Below are positions 1 to 11,080 of a stretch of 64,000 nt of DNA, piece by piece. The stretch covers positions 6,765,501-6,829,500 of the forward strand of contig CP114489.1 of NCBI GenBank assembly GCA_027186245.1, read 5' to 3'. Each line of letters begins with the position of its first letter. The stretch's first letter is position 1. The notes beneath the pieces are model-generated. The model did not search any database. It had not been told where the DNA came from and was given only the letters and a program-made list of their open reading frames with translations. This stretch comes from Coriaria nepalensis. Its lineage: Eukaryota; Streptophyta; Magnoliopsida; Cucurbitales; Coriariaceae. Both the position numbers and the translations under genes were made by a program.

Positions 1-764
1 AGTAGAAACCTCATTATAAAAATGTTTACTTTTTTTTATTTTGTGCGATTTGGTTTTTAGGCATCAATCGAGAAGTTTCGAAATCTCAAAATTGAAGAAA
101 AAAGAAAATTTTGAAAAAAATCAGAAAATAGATGAAATACTTTGATCTAGATCAAAACTTCCTTTACTTTTGGTTTGAGAAGATGGTGAATTGGTAAGAC
201 TGATGCTAAATTGATCATTATTCTTATTTAAATATACTTCGGATCGGTAGGGAAGATGGTGAATTTTGACAAAATTTTCAAAGTTGGACTATTTAAAAAT
301 ATATATTCACCTAAGGCATGTACACTTGACCCTAAGATAATTAGGGGAAACAACTCTTTTCAAATACATGTTTCAAAAAATAGTCTCATTTTAAAAATTT
401 TAATAAACTACCGCTCTTTAAAATAAAAATTTTTAATGATTAAATTGCCCTCATCTATCATGACTTTTTTCATTATTTTCTAACATGAACATGATAATTA
501 GTTTTTCATTCGTCAAAAAGTAATGGGTAAAAACCAACTCAAATCAAACTTCTCAAATATCTTGGAGATGTAATTTATGGAACTAGAAAAGAAGCGAAAT
601 AAAACAGATGCAGAAAAATACAAGATCGATGGATCACACGAAGAACTTAGACTTTTTAAGATATCAAGGGTCGACATGGATCGATAAGGACAAGACCAAC
701 AAGGATCAACATGGACCAACAAGGATCGCATCGACCGATATGAACGAAGAGGAAATGACAAACA
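1..764 (-). repeat. About 1 kb repeat family, minus-oriented copies, left part
   Basis: This is the reverse complement of the repeat that forms the plus-oriented array at 2736-9030. Recognisable landmarks, read on the minus strand, are the anchor ending in GATCAATTTA near 218, the ATGTATTTGAAAAG block near 370, the segment ending in ATGAATGAAAAAC near 510, and a short GTCGGTCCA-type tract at 640-740. Positions below about 220 start a further minus copy that leaves the window. The copy is continuous with 2418-2735 once the solo LTR at 765-2417 is removed. No coding function is inferred: the small reading frames here are by-products of the short repeat. Confidence 0.75.
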
Positions 765-2417
765 TGTTGGAAATCAAGTTTAAAATTTCACCGCGGAAAG
801 CGATTGCTCGTCCTGCTATATAATACAAATTTTCTAAACATGCTTAGAGATCATTTATATATATATAAATTAACCGTAAATGTTAGGAGGAAGAATCATA
901 TCTTTGTCTATGCAAATTAACCGTTAAGACTCACGTCACGATCTTTCAAATCGATCCTCAATATACTAGGACGTACGTGGGTATATAGAGATGACAAAAT
1001 TTTCTTTTATGTGCTCTCTACTCATCATCCAACTCTCTTTTAAAAGAATGAGAATAAGATGTATTATAGAATTCGAATAGGGTTTCTATTTAATATTATT
1101 TTTAATATGAACATTTTAAATTAATTTGAATTAATAATTCTAACATTGTATTAAATAATAATATGAGATATCTTTTAGTGATCTCTTTGATTTAGTCAAA
1201 TATTTTCAAATTTAGTTTAAAATAAAATCTTATCTATTTTAAACTAAATCATATTTTATTTAAATATTAAATTAAAATTTCAAACCAATTTAAATTTAGC
1301 TTTCCAAATCTTACTATTAAATTAATATCTCATAACAAGTTAATATTATAAAATATATTATTATTATTTTATAAAGTGAATTTCAAAATTCGCTATATTA
1401 AAATAATATTAAAATATATATTTAATTAATTAGTATCAATTATCTTATAGAGGCGACCTAGAGATCATGAACTTATAATTCCAAACTCTAATAAATTAAT
1501 TTATTAATTAAACTCTTTAATCTAATAAATCTTATTCACTAATCCAATATTATTTAACTAAAAATATAGGATTGCACTCTTGCGATTCTCGAATAAATTA
1601 CTTAACAATCTCTAGTAGTTCATTGATATTATCATTACATTCAATTTAATCCTTTAATAATTGATTTATAATTATTGTTGGTTAAAATTACATTTTTACC
1701 CTTTCATTTGTCTCTTTATCCTTAAGTACCATTAATCCATCAGTGAACGGTCAATTTATAACTTGATTATAAATTTGAGCTCAAAACTATTCAATTTTAA
1801 GATTAACCCTTAAGGGAACCAATATACAATCTTCTATGAAGAAGATTTGGATTTCATATCTGTAAATCATATTCCTAGCCGCTTATCCCAATGTACTTTC
1901 AAAACAAAAGTTTTTAGTCTGTTTTACAAACAAACTATGACGAGTGAATCAAAAGATCTAGTTGACCTAAATAGGAGTTCATGTCTACGCAAGATTCAGA
2001 TTGATCTACGTATGATCATCTATTGATATGAATAAAATTCTTTATGGCAAACGATATGTTGATAAAGAATTGATTCATATCGAGTCCAGTCTTATATAAT
2101 CCAATTATATAAAGAGCATCTCTACTAAGATGTCTATCTATATCGGTGATCAGGGTCTAGTTAACTTGCATTCATAATGTTAGTGGACCATACTACAAAC
2201 TATTAATTAACGATTTCATATTTTAATATGTCGGAGATAATTTAATCCTATCGTACTAATAGAAGATTGTAATTACATAAATGAATTTGAAATTTTATGA
2301 TATTTATATACATTACTCAATAATAACACATTCAAACAATTAAATATAAAAAATCACTTTTATTAATTTCTTAAAATTGTACTTTTATTACATACTTTTA
2401 TGACACTATGCCAAACA
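765..2417 (-). mobile_element. Solo LTR, copia family, 1653 bp
   Basis: The element begins TG and ends CA on the plus strand and is flanked by a perfect 5 bp duplication, AAACA, at 760-764 and 2418-2422. Its reverse complement matches the copia 5' LTR at 9160-11067 along its length. Shared parts are the start (TGTTTGGCAT against TGTTGGGCAT), the middle around ATGATCATA, and the end (CGCTTTCCGC against CGCTTCCGCT). No internal region or second LTR is attached, so it is a solo LTR left by LTR-LTR recombination. It sits inside the minus-oriented 1 kb repeat and splits its short-repeat tract. Confidence 0.88.
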
Positions 2418-2735
2418 AAACATGGATCGACAACAAATTGACAATGGATCGATAATGGACTGACAATAAACCGACAATAGATTGATATAGACCGACAATG
2501 GACCGAAAATGAATTGACATGAGCCGTCCATGGATTGAAAAGCTCCATTGTGCAATCTAATGTTTTGATTTTGTGTGATTTGATCTCTGGTCTTCGATAC
2601 AAGCTTCGAAATTTCAAACTGCAGAAAAAAGAAAAATTTGGAAAACCCAAAAAATAGATGAAGGACTTCATCTTGATCGATAATGTAAACCTTCCATTTT
2701 TGTTTTAGGAAAATGGTGGATTGGTAGTGGATAAA
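2418..2735 (-). repeat. 1 kb repeat, minus copy, right part up to the inversion point
   Basis: On the minus strand this reads from the CCACCATTTTCC landmark near 2720 through the GCACAATGGAGC landmark near 2550 into a GTCGGTCCA-type tract at 2420-2530. It then continues past the solo LTR into 764-1. At about 2735 the array switches to plus orientation, so the minus arm (2418-2720) and the plus arm (2850-3110) form an imperfect inverted repeat with a spacer of about 130 bp. Confidence 0.7.
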
Positions 2736-5700
2736 TTACTTCGAGGTGAATAAATGCTTTAAAAAGTCCAACTTTGATAAAATAGGCAAAGTAGGCCTAT
2801 TTTTTCTATAGTGTGATAAGAATAATGATCAATTTAACGTCATTCTTACCAATCCACCATTTTTCCAAATAAAACGTAATAGAAGATCTACGTTATGGAT
2901 CTAAATTGAAGTTCTTCATTTATTTTTTGGTGTTGAAAATTTTTCTTTCCCTCGCTATGAGATTTCAAAGGTTCTCCATTGACGCCCAAAGATCAGATTG
3001 CACAAAATCAAAAAATTATTTTGCACAATGGAGCTTGTCGGTCCATTGATAGTCCATTTAGGTCCTTGTTGGTCCATGTTGGTTCATTATCAGTCCCAAT
3101 CGATCTATATCGATATATTATTGGTCTATTATCAGTAGTTGTCAGTCCATGTCAGTTTATCATCTATCCTTGTCGAACTATATTGTTTATTGCCAGTACA
3201 TTGTCAGTCTATTGCCTGTCTATTTTGGTCATTTCCTCCTCGTCCATGTCAATTCTTGTCGGTCAATGTCAATCCTTGCTTGTTTCCTCCCTGTCGGTTT
3301 ACTTCGATCCTTGATAATTGGAAAAAGTCGAAGTTCTTCTTGTGATCCGTTGATCCTAGGTTTTCATTCATCCCATTTATTTCGCTTCTTTTCTAGATAT
3401 TCCATGAATTGCATCGTCTTGATAATGAACGAGTTCAAACCGAGTTGGTTTTTATTGATCAGTTTTGAAGAATGAAAAACTGACTCTTATATTCATGCTA
3501 AAAAATAATGAAAACGAGTTATGGCAGATAAGGATAGTTTACTCATTAATAATTTTCATTTTAAAGAGATGGCTAATTTACTAAATTTTTAAAAATGAGA
3601 CTATTTTTTAAAACATGTATTTAAAAAGGGCAAGTTCCTCAAATTGCATTGTCTAAGTAATGGAGGAGTTCATTCCAATTTGGTTTTTATCAATCAGTTT
3701 TGATGAATGAAAAACATATTCACATGTTCAGGTTTGAAAATATTGAAAAAGCGTCATGCAAGATAAGGATGGTTTAATGTTTAATAATTTCATTTTAAAG
3801 AGAGGACTAGTTTACTAAACTCTTAAAAATTATATATATATATTTCTTTTAAACGTGTATTTTAAAAGTGCTATTTCTCCTAATTATCTTAGGGTGAAAT
3901 GGATAAAATGGTCTTGGGGCGAATACTTTAAAAAAAAAAAATTGTCCAAAAGAATTGGCAAAGTAGCCCCTTTTTATAATATGATAAGAATAATAATCAA
4001 TTTAATATTATCTCTACCAATCCACACCATCTTCATACACCAAAAGTATCTAAGGCTCTACGTTATGGATATATCAAATTCGTCTTCTATTTTCTAGTTT
4101 TTTCAATTATTCTTTTTCATTTTGAGATTTTGTAGCTTTCTTCGTTGAAGCCAAGAGATCAAATCGTATAAAATAAAAAAAATGGATTGCACAATGGACA
4201 TTGTCGCTCCATGTCAATCTATTCTAGGTCCATGTCGATCCATTATCGGTCCATGATTGGTCTTGTCATTTCATGTCAGTCCATTTCAGCTTATAACAAT
4301 CTATTTTTGGTTTATTATCAGTCTGTTGTCAATCTATGTCAACTTATTATCTGTCCTTACCAATCTATATCTGTCTATTGCCAATTCATTATCAATTTGT
4401 TGTCCATCTATATCAGTTATTTTCTCCTCGTTTATGTCGGTCCATGTCGATCCCTTTCAGTCTCGTCCTTCTCTATCAACGTCAATCCTTGATAATCGAA
4501 AAAAGTTTAGGTTCTTCATATGATCAGTTGATCTTGGGTTTTCATGCATCCCTTTTTATTTCACTTTATTTCTAATTGTTCTATGAATTGCATTGTCTAA
4601 GTAATTTAGGAGTTCATTCCGAGTTGAATTTTTATCAACCGGTTTTGATAAATGAAAAATTAATTCACATGTTCATGTTAGAGAATAATGAAAAAGAGTT
4701 ATGACAGATAAGAGTAGTTCAATACTTAATAATTTTTATTTTAAGGAGATAGCTAGTTTACAAAATTTTTTAAAATGAGATTATTTTTTAAAATTAGTGT
4801 TCAAAAAGTGTTAATTCTCCTAATTATATCGTGGTCAAGTTGATAAATAGCCTCAGGATGAATAATTTCTTTTAATAGTACAAATTTGAAAAAATTGGCA
4901 AAGTAGCCATCATTTTATAATATGATATGAATAATGATCAATTTAACATCATCACTACTAATCCACCATCTTTCCAAACCAAAAGTAACGAAAGCTCGAT
5001 CTAGATTGAAGTCCTTCATCTAATTTCTCTTCTTCTTCTTCTTCTCAAATTTTCTTTATTCTTCTTTTTGAGATTTCAAAACTTCTTCATTGAAGCTCAG
5101 ATATTAGATCCGATAAAAGAAAAAAAAAAAAAGATTGCACAATGGAGCTTATCGCTCAATTGACGGTTTATGTTGATCCATTGTCGGTCCATATCGGTCC
5201 ATGGTCCATTTTCAATCCTTGGCTATATTGGTCTATTATTGGTCTATTGTCAATCTGTCATCAGTCCACGCCAGTCACGGTAGGTCCACATCGATTCACT
5301 GTTCATCCATTATCTTTCTATTTTCAGTCCATCTTAATCATTTCCTCCTCATCCATGTCACTCCATGTCATCCCTCGTCCCTTCTTAGTCTCGTCCATGT
5401 CGTCCATGTCGTCCATGTCAATGTTGATAATAAAAAAAGTATAAGTTCTTCATGCTATCCATTAATTTTGAGTTTTCGTGCATCCTTTTATTTTGCTTCT
5501 TTTATAGTTGTTCCATGAATTTCATCATTTAGGTAATGGATGAGTTCGAACCGAGTTGATTTTTATTGATCAGTTTTGATGAATGAAAAACTAATTTTTG
5601 TGTTCATGTTAGAAAATAATGATAACGAGTTATGGCAAATAAGGATAGTTTAATCAATAATAATTTTCATTTAAAGAAAGGGCTAATTTACTAAATGTTT

Positions 5701-8700
5701 AAAATGAGACTATACTTTAAAACATGTATTTAAAAAGGGCAAGTTCTAATTATCTTGATGTCAAGTTCATAAATTGCATTGCGGTGAATAACTTTTTTTA
5801 ATAGTCTAATTGTGAAAGAATCGGAAACGTAGCCCTCTTTTTATATCTAGATCAATTTAACATCATCCCTACCAATCAACTATCTTCCCAAACCGAAAGT
5901 AACGGAAGTGCTATGTTATCTATCTAGATCGAAACTTTATCTATTTTCTGGTTTTTTCAATTTTTCTTTCTTCTTTATTTTGAGATTTCAAAGATTTCCC
6001 ATTGAAGCCCAGAAATCAGGCTGCAAAAAATCATATTACACAAATGGAGCTTGTCGGTCCATGTAAGAGTATATGCCCATTAAGCTAATTAGGTTTTGAC
6101 TCGATAGGGCAAATAACTTTATGTAATAATATCTTTATATAGATATTAGCAAGACAATTATTATTATTATTTACTTTTATTTATGAGAGTGTTTATCATG
6201 TTTATTAATTTTTTTGGAATTAATATTTTGTATTCTATAAATATATATCATGATAAATTCTAGTATTTTAAAGTTATATACTTTAAAGACCATAATAAAG
6301 ATCATGCTAATTAAGACTCAAGTTGCTTAAAGACACAAATTAATTGTTGTCATAAGATCTCAAGAATAAACATTTATGATCCGGATAGACAATCACATAG
6401 TTCATCACTTAAAATGTTTAGGGTGGCCGATCTCATTGCCATTAATGCTAGTGGAGCATCAGGATCATTATGTGGGTGCTTAGTGAAGACTAATGTTATC
6501 AAACTTGACACTTAGATAATTCTGAATGGTAATTAATATTGACTCTTAATCGGAATTGTCTACTGACTATATTACAGGTGGTTCTTAGACCTAAGATCAC
6601 TATGGTATCTTATGTGCCGGATTTAATCTTTTGCAATCATTCCAATTATCCCTAGGCAAGGGTGAATAGGGATGAACCGTTATGTATGAAGGTTGTGAGT
6701 GATTAAGAGAGAATCCATCACTTCCATATTTGGAAATAGATCCTATGAATTACGTACTTTATTGAATAAGGAATTTTGCAAAGTAGTATGGTATGAAAAG
6801 AGTTTTTGTAAATCCATTATGGATGTTCATCAAAGATATAATGGTTCATTTGATTTATCTATTATGATTTAACAATTAAACCATGCCCTAGGATGACTCG
6901 GGATACTGGCAAGGTGAAATGATCATTGACTGTAAATATACTATAGTCACAATAAGTTCTTTTGGAAGATGGTATTTCTCATCTCCCAAGTAGTCTTAAT
7001 ACTTTGCTAGAAGTCAATCCTGATTTAAAGGTTTAAGTTATTTAATCATGAGATGATTCAGTTAACTACTTAATTTAAAAAACATTTAAAATTAAATGAA
7101 TTTAAATTTGAAATAAATAAAATCATAAAAGTGTAATGACATCCTTCTACTGGCATAATGTAGAACTAATCAATCACACATATAAGATTCAATAATAACT
7201 CAGTCAAGATTCATTAGAGAAAAAGGGAAAAACATATTGTTTCCATTTTAGGGGTAAAATCGTAATCTGGCTTGTAGTTTGACTATAAGGGTAAAATAGT
7301 AATTATTAATTTTTTACATCGAATGTTATGCAACACTGCTAGCATAACTAAATATGACAATAATTTAATTACAAATTAGTAAATTATAAGGAACTCTTAT
7401 TTAATTATAAAATTATTTTAAAGGCCGTATTAATGATTATCGGACACTAAAGGGTTCATGGATCAGATGATTAATTGGATTTTCATGGGTCAAATTAATC
7501 AAATGATTGATTAGTACTCATGAAGGTGGCCGGCCATGTATATAGGTTTTGACCCATTATTGTTTTAATTAATTTAAGAAAACCTTTACTACAATGAAAC
7601 CTATGTGATTAAGAAACCTTATATATAGTGATGCCTTATAAATAGACCACTAAGTGGCCGAAAATCCCTAATGCTACAACATCTTCTCTTGGCTGAAATT
7701 GGAGAGAGAACAAGAGAGGATTTTCCTATCCCTTTTCCTTGAACTTATTTATTCACGTGTTGAAACCTTAGGTACAAAATTAATTGAGTGAATAAATCAT
7801 GTGGATAATGATTAGAGGATAAACACATGAACTTCTTACATCTTCTCTTTAATTCAGATTGAAAGAGGAATTAGAGTAGTTTGCTTATCAAGTTAAGGTA
7901 ACCATTTTATCTTAATCTTGAAATTTAAATTCATGAGATTTACTGTTCTTTTTTAATAAAGAGTTTGTATATGCAATATATGAATATTGTATGATGATCT
8001 TGCTATGGAATTATGTTATGTTTATAATGAAATCTGAAAATTTTAAATTATTACTTCTGCTACTTTATATACATAAATTCTTAACTCCATGTCAATCAAT
8101 TGTCAGACGATGTCAGATTTATCAGTCCATTATCAAGCCTTGCCAATCTATCTAGGTCTATTGTCGATTCATTGTCAGTCTGTCGTATGTCCATTTTCGG
8201 TCCTTGTCAATTTATATTAGTCTGTTGTCGGTCCATTTTTAGTGCATTGTCGATCTATGTCAGCCATTTCCACTCGTCCATATCAATCAAGGTCGATTCT
8301 TGTCGGTCCTTGATAATTATAAAAAGTTTAAGTTCTTCATGAGATTCGTTGATCTTGGGTTTTCATGCATGTTTTTTGTTTTGCTTATTTTCTAGTTGTT
8401 CCATGCATTACATTAACTAGCTAATGGAGCAGTTGATCCCGAGTTAGTTTTTACTTATTAGTTTTTTTTAATGAAAAACTTATTCTCATATTTCTTTTAT
8501 AAAATAATGAAAAAGAGTTATGGCGGATAAGGGTAGTTTAATCGCTAGAACACTATTTTTCAAAATGTGTATTTTAAAAGGATTAGCTCACTTACTTATC
8601 TCGGGGTCAAGTGCATAAATGGCCTTGGGTTGAATTATTTTAATAAAAAATAGTCCCAACCTCGAAATTTTTGTAAGGTAACCCTTGTTTTATAAAATGA

Positions 8701-9030
8701 TAAGAATAATGATCATTTCAACATCATCACTATCATTCCACCATCTTCCCAAACCAAAAGTAATGGAAGATCTATGTTATCGATCTAGATTGAAATTATT
8801 CATCTATCTTTTGGTTATTTCAATTTGTCGAAGCTTCTCCATTGAAGCCCAAAGATCAAATCGCACACAACCAAAAAATAATATTACATAATAGAGCTTG
8901 TTGGTCTATTAACGATCCATGTAGATCCATTGTCGATCCATATCAGTCCATTATCGATCTCTATCAATCTATGTCGATCTTATTATTGATCTACTATCAG
9001 TCTGTTCTTAGTCCATTATCAGTCTTTATC
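2736..9030 (+). repeat. Tandem array of about 1 kb repeats with internal GTCGGTCCA tracts
   Basis: Five plus-oriented units are recognised from the anchor GATCAATTTAAC or its variants near 2827, 3990, 4935, 5850 and 8710. Spacings are about 1165, 945 and 915 bp, then about 830 bp once the inserted LTR is subtracted. Each unit holds, in order: the anchor, a CCACCATCTTCC block, an ATTTCAAAG/CCATTGAAGCCC block, GCACAATGGAGC, a 200-300 bp tract of degenerate GTC(G/A)(G/A)TCCA repeats, then a block starting near TTTCCTCCTCGTCCATG and a conserved AT-rich tail. The short tracts lie at about 3035-3320, 4190-4490, 5145-5430, 6045-6062 plus 8086-8325, and 8895-9030. Reading frames there spell out SMSIH/YRSM-type runs only because the short repeat lacks stops. 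I do not recognise the family. Confidence 0.8.
6063..8085 (+). mobile_element. Probable solo LTR, about 2.02 kb
   Basis: A unique 2 kb segment interrupts the GTCGGTCCA tract of one repeat unit. TCCAT flanks it at 6058-6062 and 8086-8090, and joining the flanks restores the repeat as in the unit at 4200. An LTR is suggested by a TATA box (TATAAATAG near 7637), a following leader-like stretch (7650-7760), and a TTACTTCTGC motif near its end like other copia LTRs. No reading frame is present. Alignment of the flanks is ambiguous by up to 2 bp, so the ends may be TG...AC with a 4 bp duplication. The family is not identified. Confidence 0.65.
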
Positions 9031-9159
9031 TATTGGAATCGTCATATATCGCTTAAAAAGAAGATCTATATTTGGTTTATAAGTCAAGAGTTTCGTCTTC
9101 CTCAACAAGGCCTTTTAGGATAAGAAACTATTGAACTCATCAATTTAACATGGTATCAG
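9031..9159 (+). mobile_element. TRIM-like LTR fragment with PBS
   Basis: The segment begins TATTGGAATCGTCATATATC, contains TTTATAAGTCAAGAG, and ends TTTAACA followed directly by TGGTATCAG. This is the pattern of plant TRIM elements, whose short LTRs start TGTTGGAATC and are followed by an initiator-Met tRNA primer site (TGGTATCAG, 9151-9159). Only one LTR and the start of the PBS remain, because the copia LTR at 9160 begins inside the PBS. The match is by recall of the family pattern. Confidence 0.5.
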
Positions 9160-11067
9160 TGTTGGGCATGTTGCCCTAAAAGCATGTAATAAATACACTT
9201 TTATGAAATTAATAAAAATGACATTTTTATATATAATTATTTTGAATGTATGATTATTAAATAATATGTTTAAATATCAAAAAATTCCAAATTTCTTTAT
9301 GGGACTATAATCTTGTATTGGTATGAGAGGATTAAGATTATAGATAATGAATTAAATTGTCTACAACAAATTAAAGTATGAAATCTTTAGTTAATGGGTG
9401 CTAGTATGGTCCACTAGTATTATGAATGCAAATAATCTAGATCCGAATCACTGATTTACATAAAAACATCTTAGTGAAGATGCTTTGTAAAATTAGATTA
9501 TATAAGACTAGATCTGATATGAATTAATTCTTTATCAATATACCGTTTACCATAAAGAATTTTTATGCATATTAATAGATGATCATATGCCGATCAATCC
9601 GAATCTTGAGTAGTTATGAACTTCTATTTATGTCAACTAAATCTTTTGATTCACTTGTCACGGTTTATTTGTAAAACAAGTTAAAAACTTTTGCTTTGGA
9701 GGTTTGTTGGGATAAGTGGCTGGGAACATGATTTACGGATATAGAATCCAAACCTTCTCTTCATAGAAGATTGTATATTGGTTCTCTTGAGGGTTAACTC
9801 TAGAACTAAATGATTTTGAGTTCAAATTTATAATTAAGTTATAAATTGACTGTTTACCTGTAGAGTAAAAATACTTAAGAATAAAGAGAGAATTTTGACC
9901 AGCTATAAGAATTAATCAATTATTAGAAGATTATATTACATATAATGATAATATCAATGGATTACTAGATAATGCTTAGTAATATGTTCTATAATTGTAA
10001 GAGTGCAATCCCATATTTTTAGTGGAATAATATTAAGATTAATAAATAATATTTTTTAAATTAAAGAGTTTAATTAATAATCTAATTTATTTGGGTTTCA
10101 AATTATAGGTTCATGATCCTCTGGTCGCCTTTATAAAATAATGTATAAGGTAAGAATGACAAAGGTGGAAAAAGACATTATTTGCAAAGAAAATAGTTTT
10201 CTAGGGCAACTATATATAATATGAGATAATTGGTGTTAATTAGCTAATTAGATAATTAATTAATTAAAAGATGTATTTGAATAAAATAGTGAATTTCGAA
10301 ATTCACTTTAAATAAATAATAATATATTTAATTTTGAATTAAATATGTTATGGAATATTAAGTTGTTATGAAATATTATTTTAATATTAAGATTAAGCAA
10401 ATCAAATTTAAATTGGTTTGAAAATTTAATTTAAAATTTAAATAAGATATTATTTGTTTTAAAATAGATAATATTCTATTTTAAAGTGGATTTAAAAAGG
10501 ATTTGAAAAGATTTGACAGAATAAAATAAAGAGATAACATAGTTACATTGTTACATGTGTCACAAGCCTATCACTATGCTCACATAGTGATAGTGGCTAG
10601 CCATGGGTAGCAAAATAGCGATGATGATCTTGTAATTATGTTACAAGTTTATTATTATCTTATTATTTTATTATTTAACATTATGTTTGAATTATTTAAT
10701 TCAAATTAATTTAAAAGAGTTTTTAAATTAAAAAATAGTATTGAATGGAAACTCTAATAGAATTCTATAAATATATCCTATTATAATTATTTTATAGAGA
10801 TATTTTTAAAAGAGAAAAAGGAAAAATAAAACCTAGTCATCATTACATGCCCACTCATGTCTTATTATGTTCATCAACCAAGAAGATCGTAGTGTGATTC
10901 TCAACGATCGATTCACGTAGAATAAGATATGATCTCTTCGTCTAGCTATAGGATTAATTTATATATATATATATATAAATGATTGGTAAAAGTTTTTTTA
11001 AAAAATTTATTATACACGGGGACTAATAATCGCTTCCGCTATGAATTTCTAAACTCGATTTCCAATA
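9160..11067 (+). mobile_element. Copia 5' LTR, about 1.9 kb
   Basis: The LTR starts TGTTGGGCATGTTGCC and ends just before a primer-binding site at 11070. It is the same family as the inverted solo LTR at 765-2417, with colinear similarity over the whole length. A TATA-type sequence (TATAAATATA near 10766) marks a likely U3 promoter on the plus strand. The LTR is inserted in the TRIM fragment. The matching 3' LTR is missing because the element is cut at about 15504. Confidence 0.82.
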
Positions 11068-11069
11068 AT

Positions 11070-11080
11070 TGGTATCAGAT
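11070..11080 (+). promoter_or_regulatory. Copia primer-binding site (tRNA-iMet type)
   Basis: TGGTATCAGAT lies directly after the LTR end. Plant copia elements use TGGTATCAGAGC, complementary to the 3' end of initiator methionine tRNA, as the minus-strand primer site. The first nine bases match. Confidence 0.8.

Noticed and set aside
3139..5518. Several overlapping 80-110 aa frames rich in Ser, Ile and Leu in the repeat array
   Set aside because: They translate the stop-free GTCGGTCCA short repeat in different frames, differ between units, and have no domain.
1..9030. CRISPR-like appearance of short repeated phrases
   Set aside because: The units are degenerate and abut each other with no unique spacers, and the surrounding DNA is plant nuclear.
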